From PFL42 sp963789825 (lineage in GTDB: Bacteria > Chloroflexota > Anaerolineae > Anaerolineales > E44-bin32): 64,000 bases of DNA. Under the pieces are notes generated by a model. That model had not been told where the DNA came from, searched no databases, and worked only from the letters and a program-made list of their open reading frames with translations. Below are positions 28,992-37,924 of the stretch, in pieces; the first letter of the stretch is position 1; the number at the start of each line of letters is the position of its first letter. Made by a program: the position numbers and the translations under genes. The DNA is taken from contig CAWBME010000005.1 of assembly GCA_963789825.1 (NCBI GenBank), positions 281,231 through 345,230 on the forward strand, in the 5' to 3' direction.

Positions 28992-29159
28992 CTAGTGACG
29001 CGCCGAAAGGCGACGCGCAGTGCCTCGCCCCGTCCGCGGACGGACCGGAACCGGCACCGGCTGCGGCGGGGCAGGTGGGCGCAGGGAGCGGGCGAGATCG
29101 AGCAGCGCGGCCCTCAGCTCCGACCAGAGGGAGGGCGCGAGCGAGTCCTTGGGATTCAT
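28992..29159 (-). CDS. Small protein, 55 residues, unknown function
   Basis: Begins MNPKDSLAPSLWSELRAALL: an amphipathic helix, then a Pro/Val-rich middle and a basic Arg-rich tail. ATG at 29159 overlaps the stop of the PPOX gene (ATGA) and has GGAGGAG upstream, so translational coupling is likely. Not a recognised family. Composition is biased, so it could be spurious despite the good start. Confidence 0.45.
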   Translation of the reverse strand: MNPKDSLAPSLWSELRAALLDLARSLRPPAPPQPVPVPVRPRTGRGTARRLSARH

Positions 29160-29572
29160 GTCTCTTCTCCTCCTGCGGCTCGTTCCGCAGGCGAATCGAT
29201 GCGGATGGTTGCCCAGCTACCACGCCTCAACTTCATCATGACCTCGAAGCCTCTGAGCTGCAAGCCATACTTCTTGCGGAAGAGCCGCTGAGCGAGGTCG
29301 GCCTGCTCGGGGGGTGCGAGCTGTGCGCGGGCTTCGATCCACTCGCCTTTGGGATTCCCCTGGGCATCGCTCGGCACGAGGCGCACGCGTGCCTGATGGC
29401 GGATGCGCTTGACCTTGCCGCTGTCTGCCTGGGTGCGCACGAACAAGCGGCCCTGGTCTTCGGCAAACCAGACCGGGGTGCGCACACCGACGCCAGATCG
29501 GCGGAAGGTTTCCAGGTTGAGGTACTGGTGCCCGGTGAGGGCATCGGTCCATTGGCTTGCGTTGGTTGGCAT
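29156..29572 (-). CDS. PPOX-class F420-dependent oxidoreductase
   Basis: 138-residue split-barrel flavin/deazaflavin-binding protein. It matches the Rv2061-like F420 subgroup: YLNLETFRRSGVGVRTPVWF, GRLFVRTQADSGKVKRIRH, VRLVPSDAQGNPKGEWIEA. These enzymes use reduced F420 to reduce small molecules. Four bases after the SDR stop and ATGA-coupled to a small protein, so part of a redox/hydrolase operon ending in the selenocysteine-type redoxin. Cofactor assignment is by family similarity. Confidence 0.85.
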   Translation of the reverse strand: MPTNASQWTDALTGHQYLNLETFRRSGVGVRTPVWFAEDQGRLFVRTQADSGKVKRIRHQARVRLVPSDAQGNPKGEWIEARAQLAPPEQADLAQRLFRKKYGLQLRGFEVMMKLRRGSWATIRIDSPAERAAGGEET

Positions 29573-29576
29573 CTCG

Positions 29577-30444
29577 TTATGGCTCCAGGGAGGGCAGCGT
29601 GGCCGGACGAACGTCGACGCTCACGCCGAAGTGCTCCTGCTGGCTGCGGCTGAGGCGCTGCCAGCCCTCGCGGCAGTGCGCCGCGCAGCATCCACCCCAT
29701 CCCGGCTGCCCGCACGATGCGCCCGGTCTGCCCGTCGGTCGCCGAGCTGGCCAGCCAGACCGCGCGCTGCGCCGGGATTTCGGCATCCTGGGCCCACATG
29801 CGCACGATCGTCTCCATCACCCGCAGCCGGCCCTCGAACCCTTCGACCGCCGCGGGCCGGATCAGCATGTCGGTGCGCACCATCCCGGGCAGAAAACCGA
29901 ACACGCCGATGCCGCTCTGGCGGTACTCCTTGGCCAGGGACAGCGTGAATGAGCGCATCCAGGCCTTGCTGGCGGCATAGGCGTTCTGATAGGCGACCGG
30001 GCGATCGGCGCCGCGCCCCAGGACGTTGATCAACTTGCCGGAGCGGCGTGGAAGAAAGTAGCGCATCGCTTCGCGGCTTCCCCAGTAGGTCCCGAGGATG
30101 TTGGCTTGCACGACGGCGGTGAAATCGCGTGGGTCGACGTGCATCGTGGCGCCATACGGGGCAGAAAGGCCGGCATTGTTCACCCAAATGTCGACGCCGC
30201 CGAACTGCTCCTGTGCCAGCCTGCCAAGCCTGCGAACCTGATCACCGTCGGCCACATCCACCGCCAGGCCAGCCGCCCGCCGTCCAGCCTGCGTCAGCTG
30301 CGACAGAGCGGCTTCGACGGAATCCGCCTGCCGAGAGCCAATGACAACGGCCGCGCCCTGCGCTAGGTAGGCGTGTGCGATCGCCAGGCCGAGGCCGCGT
30401 GTGCCGCCGGTGATCACTGCCACTTTGCCGTCCAGTACGCCCAT
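29577..30444 (-). CDS. Short-chain dehydrogenase/reductase (one frame break)
   Basis: Classical SDR of about 288 residues with a Rossmann NAD(P) site TGGTRGLGLAIA, the NNAG motif in DIWVNNAGLS, and the catalytic Tyr-x3-Lys in NAYAASKAW. One base is gained near 29690: the frame before it ends WMLRGAL and the next continues REGWQRLSRSQQEHFGVSV to a stop four bases before the PPOX gene. ATG MGVLDGKVAVITGG with GGAGACCGAG upstream. First gene of the operon running down to the redoxin. Substrate unknown. Confidence 0.88.
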
Positions 30445-30584
30445 CTCGGTCTCCGGCCTGTCTGCGCGGCTCTGGGCCGCGCTATTCCATCCTATCACGG
30501 GGACAAGGTTTTGTCAAGGTTACGTCCATATTCGCCGGGGAGGCGAACCGCAAGCCTGCCGGCGGAGGGGACGCCCGGGTGTGC

Positions 30585-31533
30585 TCACGTGGCGGCGGCC
30601 TCGTCCAGGGCGGCAACCTCTTGGGCGCTCAACTGCCACCCCATGGCACCGGCGTTCTCCGTGGCTTGGGCGGCGTTCTTGGCGCCAGGTATGGCCACGG
30701 CGCCTTTGGCGATCACCCAGTTCAGCGCCACCTGCGAGGGTGTCTTGTCTGCGTGTTCCCGCCCGATCTGCCGGAGCAGGTCGAGAAGGCGTGCCAGACG
30801 GTCTGAAGGAACACGAGACGCCATCCAGCGCCGCATGCCGGGAGGCCGGTTGCCCTCACCGTACTTCCCGGTCAGCAGGCCTTGGGCGAGGGGACTGTAG
30901 GCAATCAAGGTGATCGAGTGCTGCCGGCAGGCGTCCAGCAGGCCGTTGGTCTCCGGCTGACGCGCCAGCAGGCTGAAGCGGACCTGGTTGGAGGCCAGCG
31001 GCAGGCCATACCGGTCCAACGCCTCGGCCGCCTCCAGCATCTGCTGTCGGTTGTAGTTGGAGACGCCGATCGCGCGCCACCAGCCCCAACTCGTGGGCCT
31101 CGGCCATGGCCTGCATCCAGGTGTGGATGGCGACCGGCGGCAACGGCTGATGAATCTGATACAGGTCCACTCGCCGCGCGCCGATCCGCTCGAGACTGCG
31201 CCGCAGGGCGTTGAGCAACTCTCGCCGGCGCAGCCTCCAGGGAAAGGGCATGAACTTGGTGGCCAGGACGACCTGGCCCGGGGATTGGCGCAGATACTCT
31301 CCGAGCAGACGCTCCGAAGTCCCATGGCTGTACACCTCGGCCGTGTCCACCCAGTTCACGCCGGCCCGGCGTGAGACGTCGAAGGCCTGCTGCACATCGT
31401 GCAGCTGATGCGTCGAGCCATAGGACCAGAACCAGCGGTCGCCCCACTGCCAGGCGCCCAGCCCGATGGGGCTGATGCGGACCTCGGACTTCCCCAGGGG
31501 CAGCGTGCTGTCGAACTCGGATCGAAGACTCAT
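30585..31533 (-). CDS. Aldo/keto reductase (one frame break)
   Basis: NADPH-dependent (alpha/beta)8-barrel oxidoreductase of about 315 residues. The tetrad is visible: Asp and Tyr in WVDTAEVYSHG, Lys in VLATKFMPFPW, His in LYQIHQPLPP. The nucleotide-binding end is present (IPGAKNAAQATENAGAM). One base is gained in GTGGCGCGCGATC near 31085; RAIGVSNYNRQQM follows in the next frame. Last gene of the carH/photolyase operon, directly behind a truncated copy of its own 5' end. ATG with GGAGAG upstream. Confidence 0.88.
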
Positions 31534-31892
31534 CCATCGCTCTCCATGACGTGGCTCACGATTTCTTGACCGGGGAGGCGGTGCTCGGGGATTGGCGCAG
31601 AAACTCTCCGAGCAGACGCTCCGAAGTCCCATTGCTGTACACCTCGGCCGTGTCCACCCAGTTCACGCCGGCCCGGCGTGAGACGTCGAAGGCCTGCCGG
31701 ACATCGTGCAGCTGATGCGTCGAGCCATAGGACCAGAACCAGCGGTCGCCCCACTGCCAGGCGCCCAGCCCGATGGGGCTGATGCGGACCTCGGACTTCC
31801 CCAGGGGCAGCGTGCTGTCGAACTCGGATCGAAGACTCATCCATCGCTCTCCATGACGTGGCTCACGATTTCTTGACCGGGGACGCGGTGCT
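31279..31892. repeat. 307-bp direct tandem duplication
   Basis: Unit 1 (31279-31585) and unit 2 (31586-31892) abut exactly and differ at about five positions. Each holds the last ten codons of the photolyase, a 22-base gap and the first 85 or so codons of the aldo/keto reductase. A recent duplication by slippage or unequal crossing-over is the simple explanation; an assembly artefact is less likely because the units differ. Confidence 0.9.
31556..31840 (-). pseudogene. Truncated aldo/keto reductase copy fused to photolyase tail
   Basis: Product of the 307-bp duplication: 94 codons, starting MSLRSEFDSTLPLG like the full gene, running through WVDTAEVYSNG to LRQSP, then switching at the repeat junction to the photolyase C-terminal codons STASPVKKS and stop. 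It keeps the ribosome site of the real gene but lacks most of the barrel, including the catalytic Lys and His, so it should be inactive. Confidence 0.88.
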
Positions 31893-33310
31893 GCGGGCGC
31901 GGCCGTAGGCCGCCAGCGCTCGCTGTCGCGCCCAGCCGTGGTCGACCAGCGGCAGCGGGTACTGTTCGCCCAGGTGGCAGCCGGATTCGCGCTGCACGCC
32001 GGCCGGCATCTCCCAGGGCTGGTGGATCCAGCCCTCGGGCACTTGTGCCAGCTCGGGGACCCAACGGCGGATGTACGCCCCGTCCGGATCATGGCGTTGG
32101 GCTTGCGCCGTCGGATTGAACACGCGGAAGTAGGGAGCGGCATCGGTGCCCGTCCCCGCCGCCCACTGCCAGCCGCCGTTGTTGGAGGCCGGGTCGCCGT
32201 CCAGCAGCTGCTGCATGAACCAGCGTCTCGCCCCAACGCCAATCGATCAGCAGATCCTTCACCAGGAAGGAAGCCACGATCATCCGTGCGCGATTGTGCA
32301 TCCACCCGGTCGCTGCCAGCTGACGCATGGCCGCGTCAACCAGTGGGTAGCCGGTGCGGCCGGCACACCAGGCCTGGAAGGCGTGCCGATCGTTCTCCCA
32401 GCGGATCGAGCGCAGATCGGCACGGAAGCTACGGCGTCCGACGAGCGGGAAGTGGAACAGGATGGCCGCGAAGAACTCGCGCCAGATCAGTTCGTTCAGC
32501 CAGATGTCCGCACCCTCGCGGGCGGCCTTGTCCGGGGCCAGCTGATAGGCGTCGAGCGCCCCCAGCGCGGCCTGGCGCGCCGAGAGCATCCCGAAGCGCA
32601 AGTAGGGTGACAGCCGGGAAGTCCCAGGCAGGTCGACTCGGTCGCGGCCGAGGCTGTAATCGAAGATCGCTGCCGGCGAAGCGGTGGTGAACTGCTCCAG
32701 CTGTCGGTGGGCGGCGGCCTCGCCGGGCTGGAACTCGTTCGCCTCCACGGCCTCGGGCCGCGGGATCGGCAGGCCGGCGATGCGCGCAGGGGTCGGGATC
32801 GAGGCGGGGGCAGGCAGCAACTCGGGCCGGCCGGGCAGTGGCAGCGACCTCCAGGTGCGCCCGAAGGGCGTGAAGATGGTGTACGGCGTTCCGTCGCGCT
32901 TGAGGACGGCCGCCGGATCGTGCACCGTCGGCCATCCGGTCAGCATCAGCGGGAGGCGTTCGGCGACCTCGGCATCGCGCCGACGGGCGTACGGCGAGAC
33001 GTCGGCCTCGGCGAAGATAGCCCGAGCGTCGACCTCGGCGGCCAGCTCGCCCAGCGCTTCGACGGGCACGCCCTGCCGCAGGATCAGCCGCGATCCGCGT
33101 GACCTCAGATCCTGGTCGAGCGCGCGCAGTCCGTCGAACAGGAAAGCCTGTCGGCGCGGGCTGGCGTTCTTCCCTCCGAGCAGCTGGGGGTCGAGGATGA
33201 ACACGGGGACGACACGTCCCCTCGGCGCACCCCGCCTGCAATGCCGGATTGTCCAGCAGTCGCAGGTCGCGTCGGATCCACCACAGGGCAACCGATCGGC
33301 TGCGGCTCAT
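31863..33310 (-). CDS. phrB: Deoxyribodipyrimidine photolyase (two frame breaks)
   Basis: Light-driven repair of pyrimidine dimers using FADH. The N-terminal domain begins VALWWIRRDLRLLDNPAL (antenna-binding Rossmann region). The C-terminal FAD domain shows SRLSPYLRFGMLS, WLNELIWREFF, GYPLVDAAMRQLAATGWMHN and NNGGWQWAAGTGTDAAPYFR, all class I CPD photolyase blocks. One base is gained in the 33195-33240 region and another at about 32229 (GAGACGCTGG). About 480 residues. ATG overlaps the desaturase stop (ATGA). Its presence behind carH and a CrtI-like gene matches the known light regulon of CarH in other bacteria. Confidence 0.92.
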
Positions 33311-34839
33311 ACTGCTCCAGCCTGATGCCCTGGCGCATGCTCAACGGGCATGCCGGATCGGGCGGCCTCGCCCAGGACGAGTTGCGCCACGCGCAGCCCT
33401 CCGAGGGCGACGGCGGTCGTCGATTGGCCCGGGAAGATGCTGTCGCCTACGCGGTACAGCCCCCGGCCGAGGCGCGGGGCCTCGAAGCGCAGCAGATGGG
33501 TCTGTGGGTATCCGCCGACCCAGCCGCCGGCGCGCAGGGTGAAGCGCTCGAAGGTGAGTGGCGTGGCGGGGAGCAGCAACCGGACACGCGAGCGGATGCC
33601 CGGGATGGCTGCTTCGGCGGCCTGCAGCAGGCGCTCGGTGTAGCGCTCGCGGCGGCCCTCGAAGGCTGCCGGGTCCCGCCGGTGCAGCTCCCACCAGGGA
33701 TGGGGCAGGGTGTGCGTGCTGAGGGTGACCGCCCGATGGCCGGAGGGCGCCCGCGCCGAATCCCAGTGCGGGCTGAGCGAGAGGAAGACGCTGTTGCCCT
33801 CGCCCAGCGGCTCCCCCAGGATGGCCTGATGGTGCAGGGGCAAGTCGTCTGGGAGCCCGTCGCCCTCGACCCCGAGGTACAAGCAGAATGCGCTCCAGGC
33901 ATCGGACGACGGCACATCCGCCGGGTCCGATTGGCGGCGGCGCGGCGCATCGACCAGCAGCCGGTGGATGTTGGCCGAAGGGAGGTTGAAGATGACCTGA
34001 GAAGCCTGCAGCGACAGTCCCTTGGCGGTCTCGACGCGGTATCCCGAAGCGCCCGCAATTGGACGCACGGCCGTGACCCGCTGGCGGTAGTGAATCGTCC
34101 CGCCCAGCCGTGTGATCTGGGCGGCCAGTGTCTTGGCCAACGTACCCATCCCGCCCGGCAGGTGCACGACGCCGCGCCGCGGCAGGTCAAGCGCCGCTGC
34201 AGCGTAGAGGGCGTTGGCGCGGGCCGAAGGGGTCTGTGCCGAAATCAACAATTGGGCATCGACCAGCAGCCGCGTGCGATCCGATGCCGCCCCCAATCGC
34301 CTCCGAACGGGAAGGAGGGCGTCCAGTGCCATCCCGGGAAGGGTTGCCGGAGCGCGGGCGGCGATGCCGACGGCGAGACCGGCCAGCGCCCGCACCTGCC
34401 TCGGTGACTGTGGCGGCCAGGGCGGCAGCTGCTGCGCCGCCTGCCAAAGCCGATCGGCGGTTTGTTCCTGCCAGCGCCAGAAGGCTTCCGCCTTCGGGTC
34501 CAGCCTCAGGCGCTCCTCCTGCCACCGGGCGGGGTCTCCCCAGCGTTGGACCACCATTCCATCCGGCAGGTGAACGGTCATCGCCGGATCCGTGGGCCGG
34601 GCGTCCCAGCCGTCGAGGCCGATGGCGCGCGCAACCAGGTCCATCGGCCCACCGGCAGCGAACCCTCCGGCCAGTGTCGCGCCGGCGTCGAAGCGATAGC
34701 CTTGATGGTAGAAGGTGCCGGCGCAGCCTCCGGGGTAGATGTGCGCCTCCAGCACGACCACCGGCGCGCCGGCGCGGGCAAGCCTGGCGGCCGCCACCAG
34801 GCCGCCGATGCCCGCGCCGACCACGACGACAGGCTTCAT
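33307..34839 (-). CDS. FAD-dependent phytoene desaturase (CrtI)-like oxidoreductase
   Basis: 510 residues. N-terminal dinucleotide-binding motif VVVGAGIGGLVAAARLARAG followed by VVVLEAHIYPGGCAGT; the C-terminal end holds the second FAD block GLYRVGDSIFPGQSTTAVALGGLRV typical of CrtI/CrtN/CrtO proteins and related carotenoid or polyprenyl saturases. Probably acts on an isoprenoid at the membrane. ATG overlaps the SRPBCC stop (ATGA) and its own stop overlaps the photolyase start. No phytoene synthase is seen in this window, so carotenoid desaturation versus another polyene reaction is open. Confidence 0.85.
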   Translation of the reverse strand: MKPVVVVGAGIGGLVAAARLARAGAPVVVLEAHIYPGGCAGTFYHQGYRFDAGATLAGGFAAGGPMDLVARAIGLDGWDARPTDPAMTVHLPDGMVVQRWGDPARWQEERLRLDPKAEAFWRWQEQTADRLWQAAQQLPPWPPQSPRQVRALAGLAVGIAARAPATLPGMALDALLPVRRRLGAASDRTRLLVDAQLLISAQTPSARANALYAAAALDLPRRGVVHLPGGMGTLAKTLAAQITRLGGTIHYRQRVTAVRPIAGASGYRVETAKGLSLQASQVIFNLPSANIHRLLVDAPRRRQSDPADVPSSDAWSAFCLYLGVEGDGLPDDLPLHHQAILGEPLGEGNSVFLSLSPHWDSARAPSGHRAVTLSTHTLPHPWWELHRRDPAAFEGRRERYTERLLQAAEAAIPGIRSRVRLLLPATPLTFERFTLRAGGWVGGYPQTHLLRFEAPRLGRGLYRVGDSIFPGQSTTAVALGGLRVAQLVLGEAARSGMPVEHAPGHQAGAV

Positions 34840-35279
34840 TCCAGTTCCAGCAGGCTGCGCGTGCGCCGGGCGCGGAAGGCGAACAAGAGCGGCAGGCCCA
34901 ACACCATCCCCAACCCGAACGGACCCCACCAGAGATGCGGACGTAAACGGATCTCGATCTCGTCGCGGACTTCGGTCAGTTCCGGCCCAAGCTCATGGAA
35001 ACCGTGCCGATGGACCCAGCGCCGGAATGGACCGGACTCCTGCACATCCACGAATCCTTGCTGCGTGACGTCCTCGAGGCGCGCCGCCCAGTGCACCGGG
35101 AGCGGGCCGAACCAGAGCGTGAAGCGCATCTGGCCGCCGCTCTCCAGCGAAGCAGGGGCGTCACGAAGCTGCATGCGGATCGGGGGCGGCGTGATTGCCG
35201 CCAGTGCTTCGGGGCGAGCGTGGAAGTCGCGCACCCGCTCGACGGGAGCGCGCAGGGTGAACGTGTGGCGGTAGATCAT
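34836..35279 (-). CDS. SRPBCC-family (polyketide cyclase/dehydrase-like) protein
   Basis: 147 residues with the START-like fold pattern: IYRHTFTLRAPVERVRDFHARPEALAAITPPP, then strands WFGPLPVHWAARLEDV and GPFRRWVHRHGFHEL, and a C-terminal hydrophobic helix. This variety commonly sits next to TIGR01777-type epimerases and photolyases in light-regulated clusters. It binds hydrophobic ligands; no enzyme activity can be assigned. Overlaps both neighbours by four bases (ATGA). Confidence 0.82.
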   Translation of the reverse strand: MIYRHTFTLRAPVERVRDFHARPEALAAITPPPIRMQLRDAPASLESGGQMRFTLWFGPLPVHWAARLEDVTQQGFVDVQESGPFRRWVHRHGFHELGPELTEVRDEIEIRLRPHLWWGPFGLGMVLGLPLLFAFRARRTRSLLELE

Positions 35280-36208
35280 CGATAGAGATCGGCGAGTGCC
35301 TGCTCGGCTGACGGGAACTCGAACGCAAACCCTAGATCCTGCAAGCGCTGGGGGATGATCTGGCAGCCATTGAGCACCAGGGTCGCTTTCTCTCCCATCA
35401 TCAGGCGCAGCAGGAAAGCTGGCGTCGGGAACCAGAAGGGACGCCGCAGCGCGCGTCCAACGGCGCGGCCGAAGTCGTCGCTGCTCACCGCTCCGGGGGC
35501 GACCAGATTGAAGGCGCCTGCGCCCTCGGGGCGCTCGATCAGGAAGCGGATGGCCGCCACCTCATCCCGCAGGTCGATCCACGGGACCCACTGTCGCCCG
35601 CTTCCCAGCCGCCCGCCGATCATCAGCCGGAAGGGCAAGGCCATCATCGGCAGGATGCCTCCCTGCGCACCCAAGACTACGCCTGAGCGGATGACCGCGC
35701 GCCGAACCCCCAGGGATTCGACCGCCTGGGAGGAGGCCTCCCACTCGACGCACACGGAGGCCAGGAAATCCTCCCCGGCGGGTTGGGTCTCTGCCACGGG
35801 GCCGGATTGGGCGACGCCGTAGTAATTAACCCCGGAAGCCTGGATGAAGGCGGTTGGCCGTCGATGTGCCTGGCGGATCGCCTGCGTCAGGACCTTGCCG
35901 GTGTCAGCGCGGCTGGAGCGGATCGCTCGCTTCTTGGCATCGGTCCAGCGGCCAAACAGGATGGAGGGCAGGCTCTCCCCGGCGATGCTGACTCCGGCCA
36001 GGTTGACGACGGCGTGCGCCCCGTCGACTTCGGCCGCCCAGTCGCCGAGATTCCTGCCGTCCCACCGGACTTCACGGATCCCGGAAGCGGGAGATTGCGC
36101 CGAGGCGGGAGTCCGGGTCAGCACGACCACCTCCCAGCCCGCGGCGGCCATCTCGTCGGCTAGAGCCCTCCCTATCAACCCAGAACCACCTGCAAGAATG
36201 ACGCGCAT
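35276..36208 (-). CDS. TIGR01777-family NAD(P)-dependent epimerase/dehydratase
   Basis: 310-residue extended SDR. GGSGLIGRALADEMAAAGWEV binds NAD(P); VVNLAGVSIAGES, the SGVNYYG motif and the C-terminal DUF1731 segment (PTPAFLLRLMMGEKATLVLNG) are typical. The catalytic role in this family is poorly defined. ATG with AGGAG close upstream. It starts 112 bases after the carH stop on the same strand, so it is probably the second gene of the carH operon. Confidence 0.9.
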   Translation of the reverse strand: MRVILAGGSGLIGRALADEMAAAGWEVVVLTRTPASAQSPASGIREVRWDGRNLGDWAAEVDGAHAVVNLAGVSIAGESLPSILFGRWTDAKKRAIRSSRADTGKVLTQAIRQAHRRPTAFIQASGVNYYGVAQSGPVAETQPAGEDFLASVCVEWEASSQAVESLGVRRAVIRSGVVLGAQGGILPMMALPFRLMIGGRLGSGRQWVPWIDLRDEVAAIRFLIERPEGAGAFNLVAPGAVSSDDFGRAVGRALRRPFWFPTPAFLLRLMMGEKATLVLNGCQIIPQRLQDLGFAFEFPSAEQALADLYR

Positions 36209-36320
36209 CTGCTCCTACCTTCCGTATCTGCTCGCTTGGGTGCTGCTGGCGGATGCTCGCTGCACGTGCGGGCCGCGTGCCGGACAGATCGCCGGCGGGG
36301 ACCGCCGAGCGATCCCAGCC

Positions 36321-37628
36321 CTACCCGCCGAGCGTCCTCTGGAACCAGTCCAGGATGGGGCGACCGCTATCGCCCATTTGACGGGCGACTGCCCGGCTGA
36401 AGGTCTGCAGGTACTGCCGGAGCAGCTCGGGCTTCAGGTTGCGGTTGCTGATCAGGCCTTCGACCCAGGCGATGTCGCTTCCGAGAAGGCTCATGTCCCC
36501 CAGGGTGAGGGCGGCTCGGATCTCGGCGCTGAAGCTGGGATTGACCTCGCTGAGGATGTGATGCGGGATGGCGCCGTTGAGGTTCGAGACCACATCGGCC
36601 AGGATCGCTGCCTGGTGGGAGTCGAAGGCCTCACGCGCCTTACGATAGAGGGCCGAGGGTTTGTTGGGGGTCGGAGACGGAGCGCTCGCACTGAGCAATG
36701 CCTCGACGCTTGCCGGGACCTCGGACAGGGTGTTGCCAAGGAAGTGGCCGGGAATCAGTTGTCGGAGTTCGGGGAGCAGGCTGGCGATCCGTCCACCGTA
36801 AGCGAGCGGGACCGCTTGAGTTCCGAGCAGCTCGGCGATCGCCGGGAGGTGGGCGGCGGCCGGGAGGGTTTGCACAGGGGCGATCACCAGATCGGCGCCG
36901 TTGTCGGCCAAGGCGCGATCGAGATTCTGGAGCGGAACATTGGCGCCGAGGTAGACGACATGCCACCCGCGGCGTCGCAGCAACAGGGTGACAAGCAGCG
37001 GCGCGAAGGTGTGCTGCTCGCCTGGCGGGCACACCACCAGGATCCGCCCCTTGCGCGTCGCGGGAGGGGTGGTCAGCAGCAGCGACTCGAGGCGGCGCTG
37101 GGCTAACTCGGAGGCGAAGTGTTCTTGCTGCGTCGTGCTTCCCCCGGCATACCAGGCGTCGCCGATCTCGGAAAGGCCGCGCTGCAGGATGTCGACCAGG
37201 ACGCTCTCGGCGGGGTACAGTGCGAAGGCTTGCGACAGCGTGGCTTCGGCGAGCGGCTCATCGTAGGCCATGCAGGCTGTCACCCAGCCCTGGCGCAGTT
37301 CTGAGAGCGCTTCGCCGCTGACGGACGGCAAGCGCGTCGGATCAGCGGCGCGGTAGACCGGCAGGGACAGCGGGTCCTCACCGTTGGCGCTGTGCCGCTG
37401 CCACAGCTCTGCGGCGCGGCTGATGCTCATCCCCTCAGCCTGACGGGCAACGAGCCACTTCAGCGTCTCGATGTCGCGTGGGGAGTACAGACGGTGACCG
37501 CCGCCGCTGCGATCCGGATGGGGAAGGCCGTAGCGCCTCTCCCAGGCACGCAGCGTGTCCGGCTTAAGACCGGTTTCGCGCACGACTGCCTTCAGGTTGA
37601 AGGTCGGGGTATCTGCCGTCGACGGCAT
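36321..37628 (-). CDS. carH: MerR-family B12-dependent photoreceptor repressor (CarH/LitR type)
   Basis: 435 residues: MerR winged helix (FNLKAVVRETGLKPDTLRAWERRYGLP, residues 10-80), a helical cap with the CarH signature W-x9-EH (Trp159, Glu169-His170 in AWYAGGSTTQQEH), and a cobalamin-binding Rossmann domain with E-x-H (Glu204-Gln-His206 in PPGEQH), His being the lower cobalt ligand. In Myxococcus and Thermus, CarH with adenosylcobalamin represses carotenoid and photolyase genes in the dark and releases DNA when light breaks the Co-C bond. An extra C-terminal 130-residue segment is present beyond the CarH core. ATG with GAGGAG upstream. Heads the operon down to the aldo/keto reductase and probably represses itself. 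Confidence 0.9.
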   Translation of the reverse strand: MPSTADTPTFNLKAVVRETGLKPDTLRAWERRYGLPHPDRSGGGHRLYSPRDIETLKWLVARQAEGMSISRAAELWQRHSANGEDPLSLPVYRAADPTRLPSVSGEALSELRQGWVTACMAYDEPLAEATLSQAFALYPAESVLVDILQRGLSEIGDAWYAGGSTTQQEHFASELAQRRLESLLLTTPPATRKGRILVVCPPGEQHTFAPLLVTLLLRRRGWHVVYLGANVPLQNLDRALADNGADLVIAPVQTLPAAAHLPAIAELLGTQAVPLAYGGRIASLLPELRQLIPGHFLGNTLSEVPASVEALLSASAPSPTPNKPSALYRKAREAFDSHQAAILADVVSNLNGAIPHHILSEVNPSFSAEIRAALTLGDMSLLGSDIAWVEGLISNRNLKPELLRQYLQTFSRAVARQMGDSGRPILDWFQRTLGG

Positions 37629-37656
37629 GCACCTGCTCCTCGGAGTGTATGAAAGC

Positions 37657-37686
37657 ATCCTACCACATCTGTCTAGTTTTTGTCTA
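37657..37686 (-). promoter_or_regulatory. carH promoter with 11-bp-spaced direct repeats (candidate CarH operator)
   Basis: Minus strand: TAGACA (37686-37681), 18 bases, TAGGAT (37662-37657). The hexamer TGTCTA (plus strand) occurs at 37670-37675 and 37681-37686, an 11-bp period. CarH tetramers in Thermus bind tandem 11-bp repeats over the -35 region, so overlap of promoter and repeats suggests self-repression. Confidence 0.5.
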
Positions 37687-37786
37687 TACCCGCACCAGAT
37701 AGTCGCAACCGGGGATTCGGGGGGCTTGGGGAAACCGCACGCCGCCCGTGAGGGCGGCGGGGAGCCAGGGAGAGGCTGAGTGGGTG

Positions 37787-37859
37787 TGCCCCCACGGGGA
37801 TTCGAACCCCGGTTTAGGCCTTGAAAGGGCCGCGTCCTGGTCCACTAGACGATGGGGGC
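37787..37859 (-). tRNA. trnE: tRNA-Glu (anticodon TTC)
   Basis: 73-base cloverleaf on the minus strand: acceptor GCCCCCA/TGGGGGC, D arm GTCT...GGAC, anticodon loop CTTTCAA, T arm CGGGG-TTCGAAT-CCCCG, discriminator A. CCA is not encoded. The first anticodon-stem pair (27-43) would be a C-U mismatch. Confidence 0.95.
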
Positions 37860-37871
37860 CGATCGACGGCC

Positions 37872-37901
37872 ATTCTACCATCCGCGCTCGAGGCCGGTCA
37901 A
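37872..37901 (-). promoter_or_regulatory. Promoter of tRNA-Glu
   Basis: TTGACC (37901-37896), 18 bases, TAGAAT (37877-37872) on the minus strand, placing the start near 37865, a few bases before the mature tRNA. Confidence 0.65.
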
Positions 37902-37924
37902 CGCGTGAGCGGGCGCGGGTGCGC

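Noticed and set aside
36209..36320. Separate promoter or operator between carH and the epimerase gene
   Set aside because: No convincing -35/-10 pair or TGTCTA repeats seen in the 112-base gap; co-transcription with carH is simpler.
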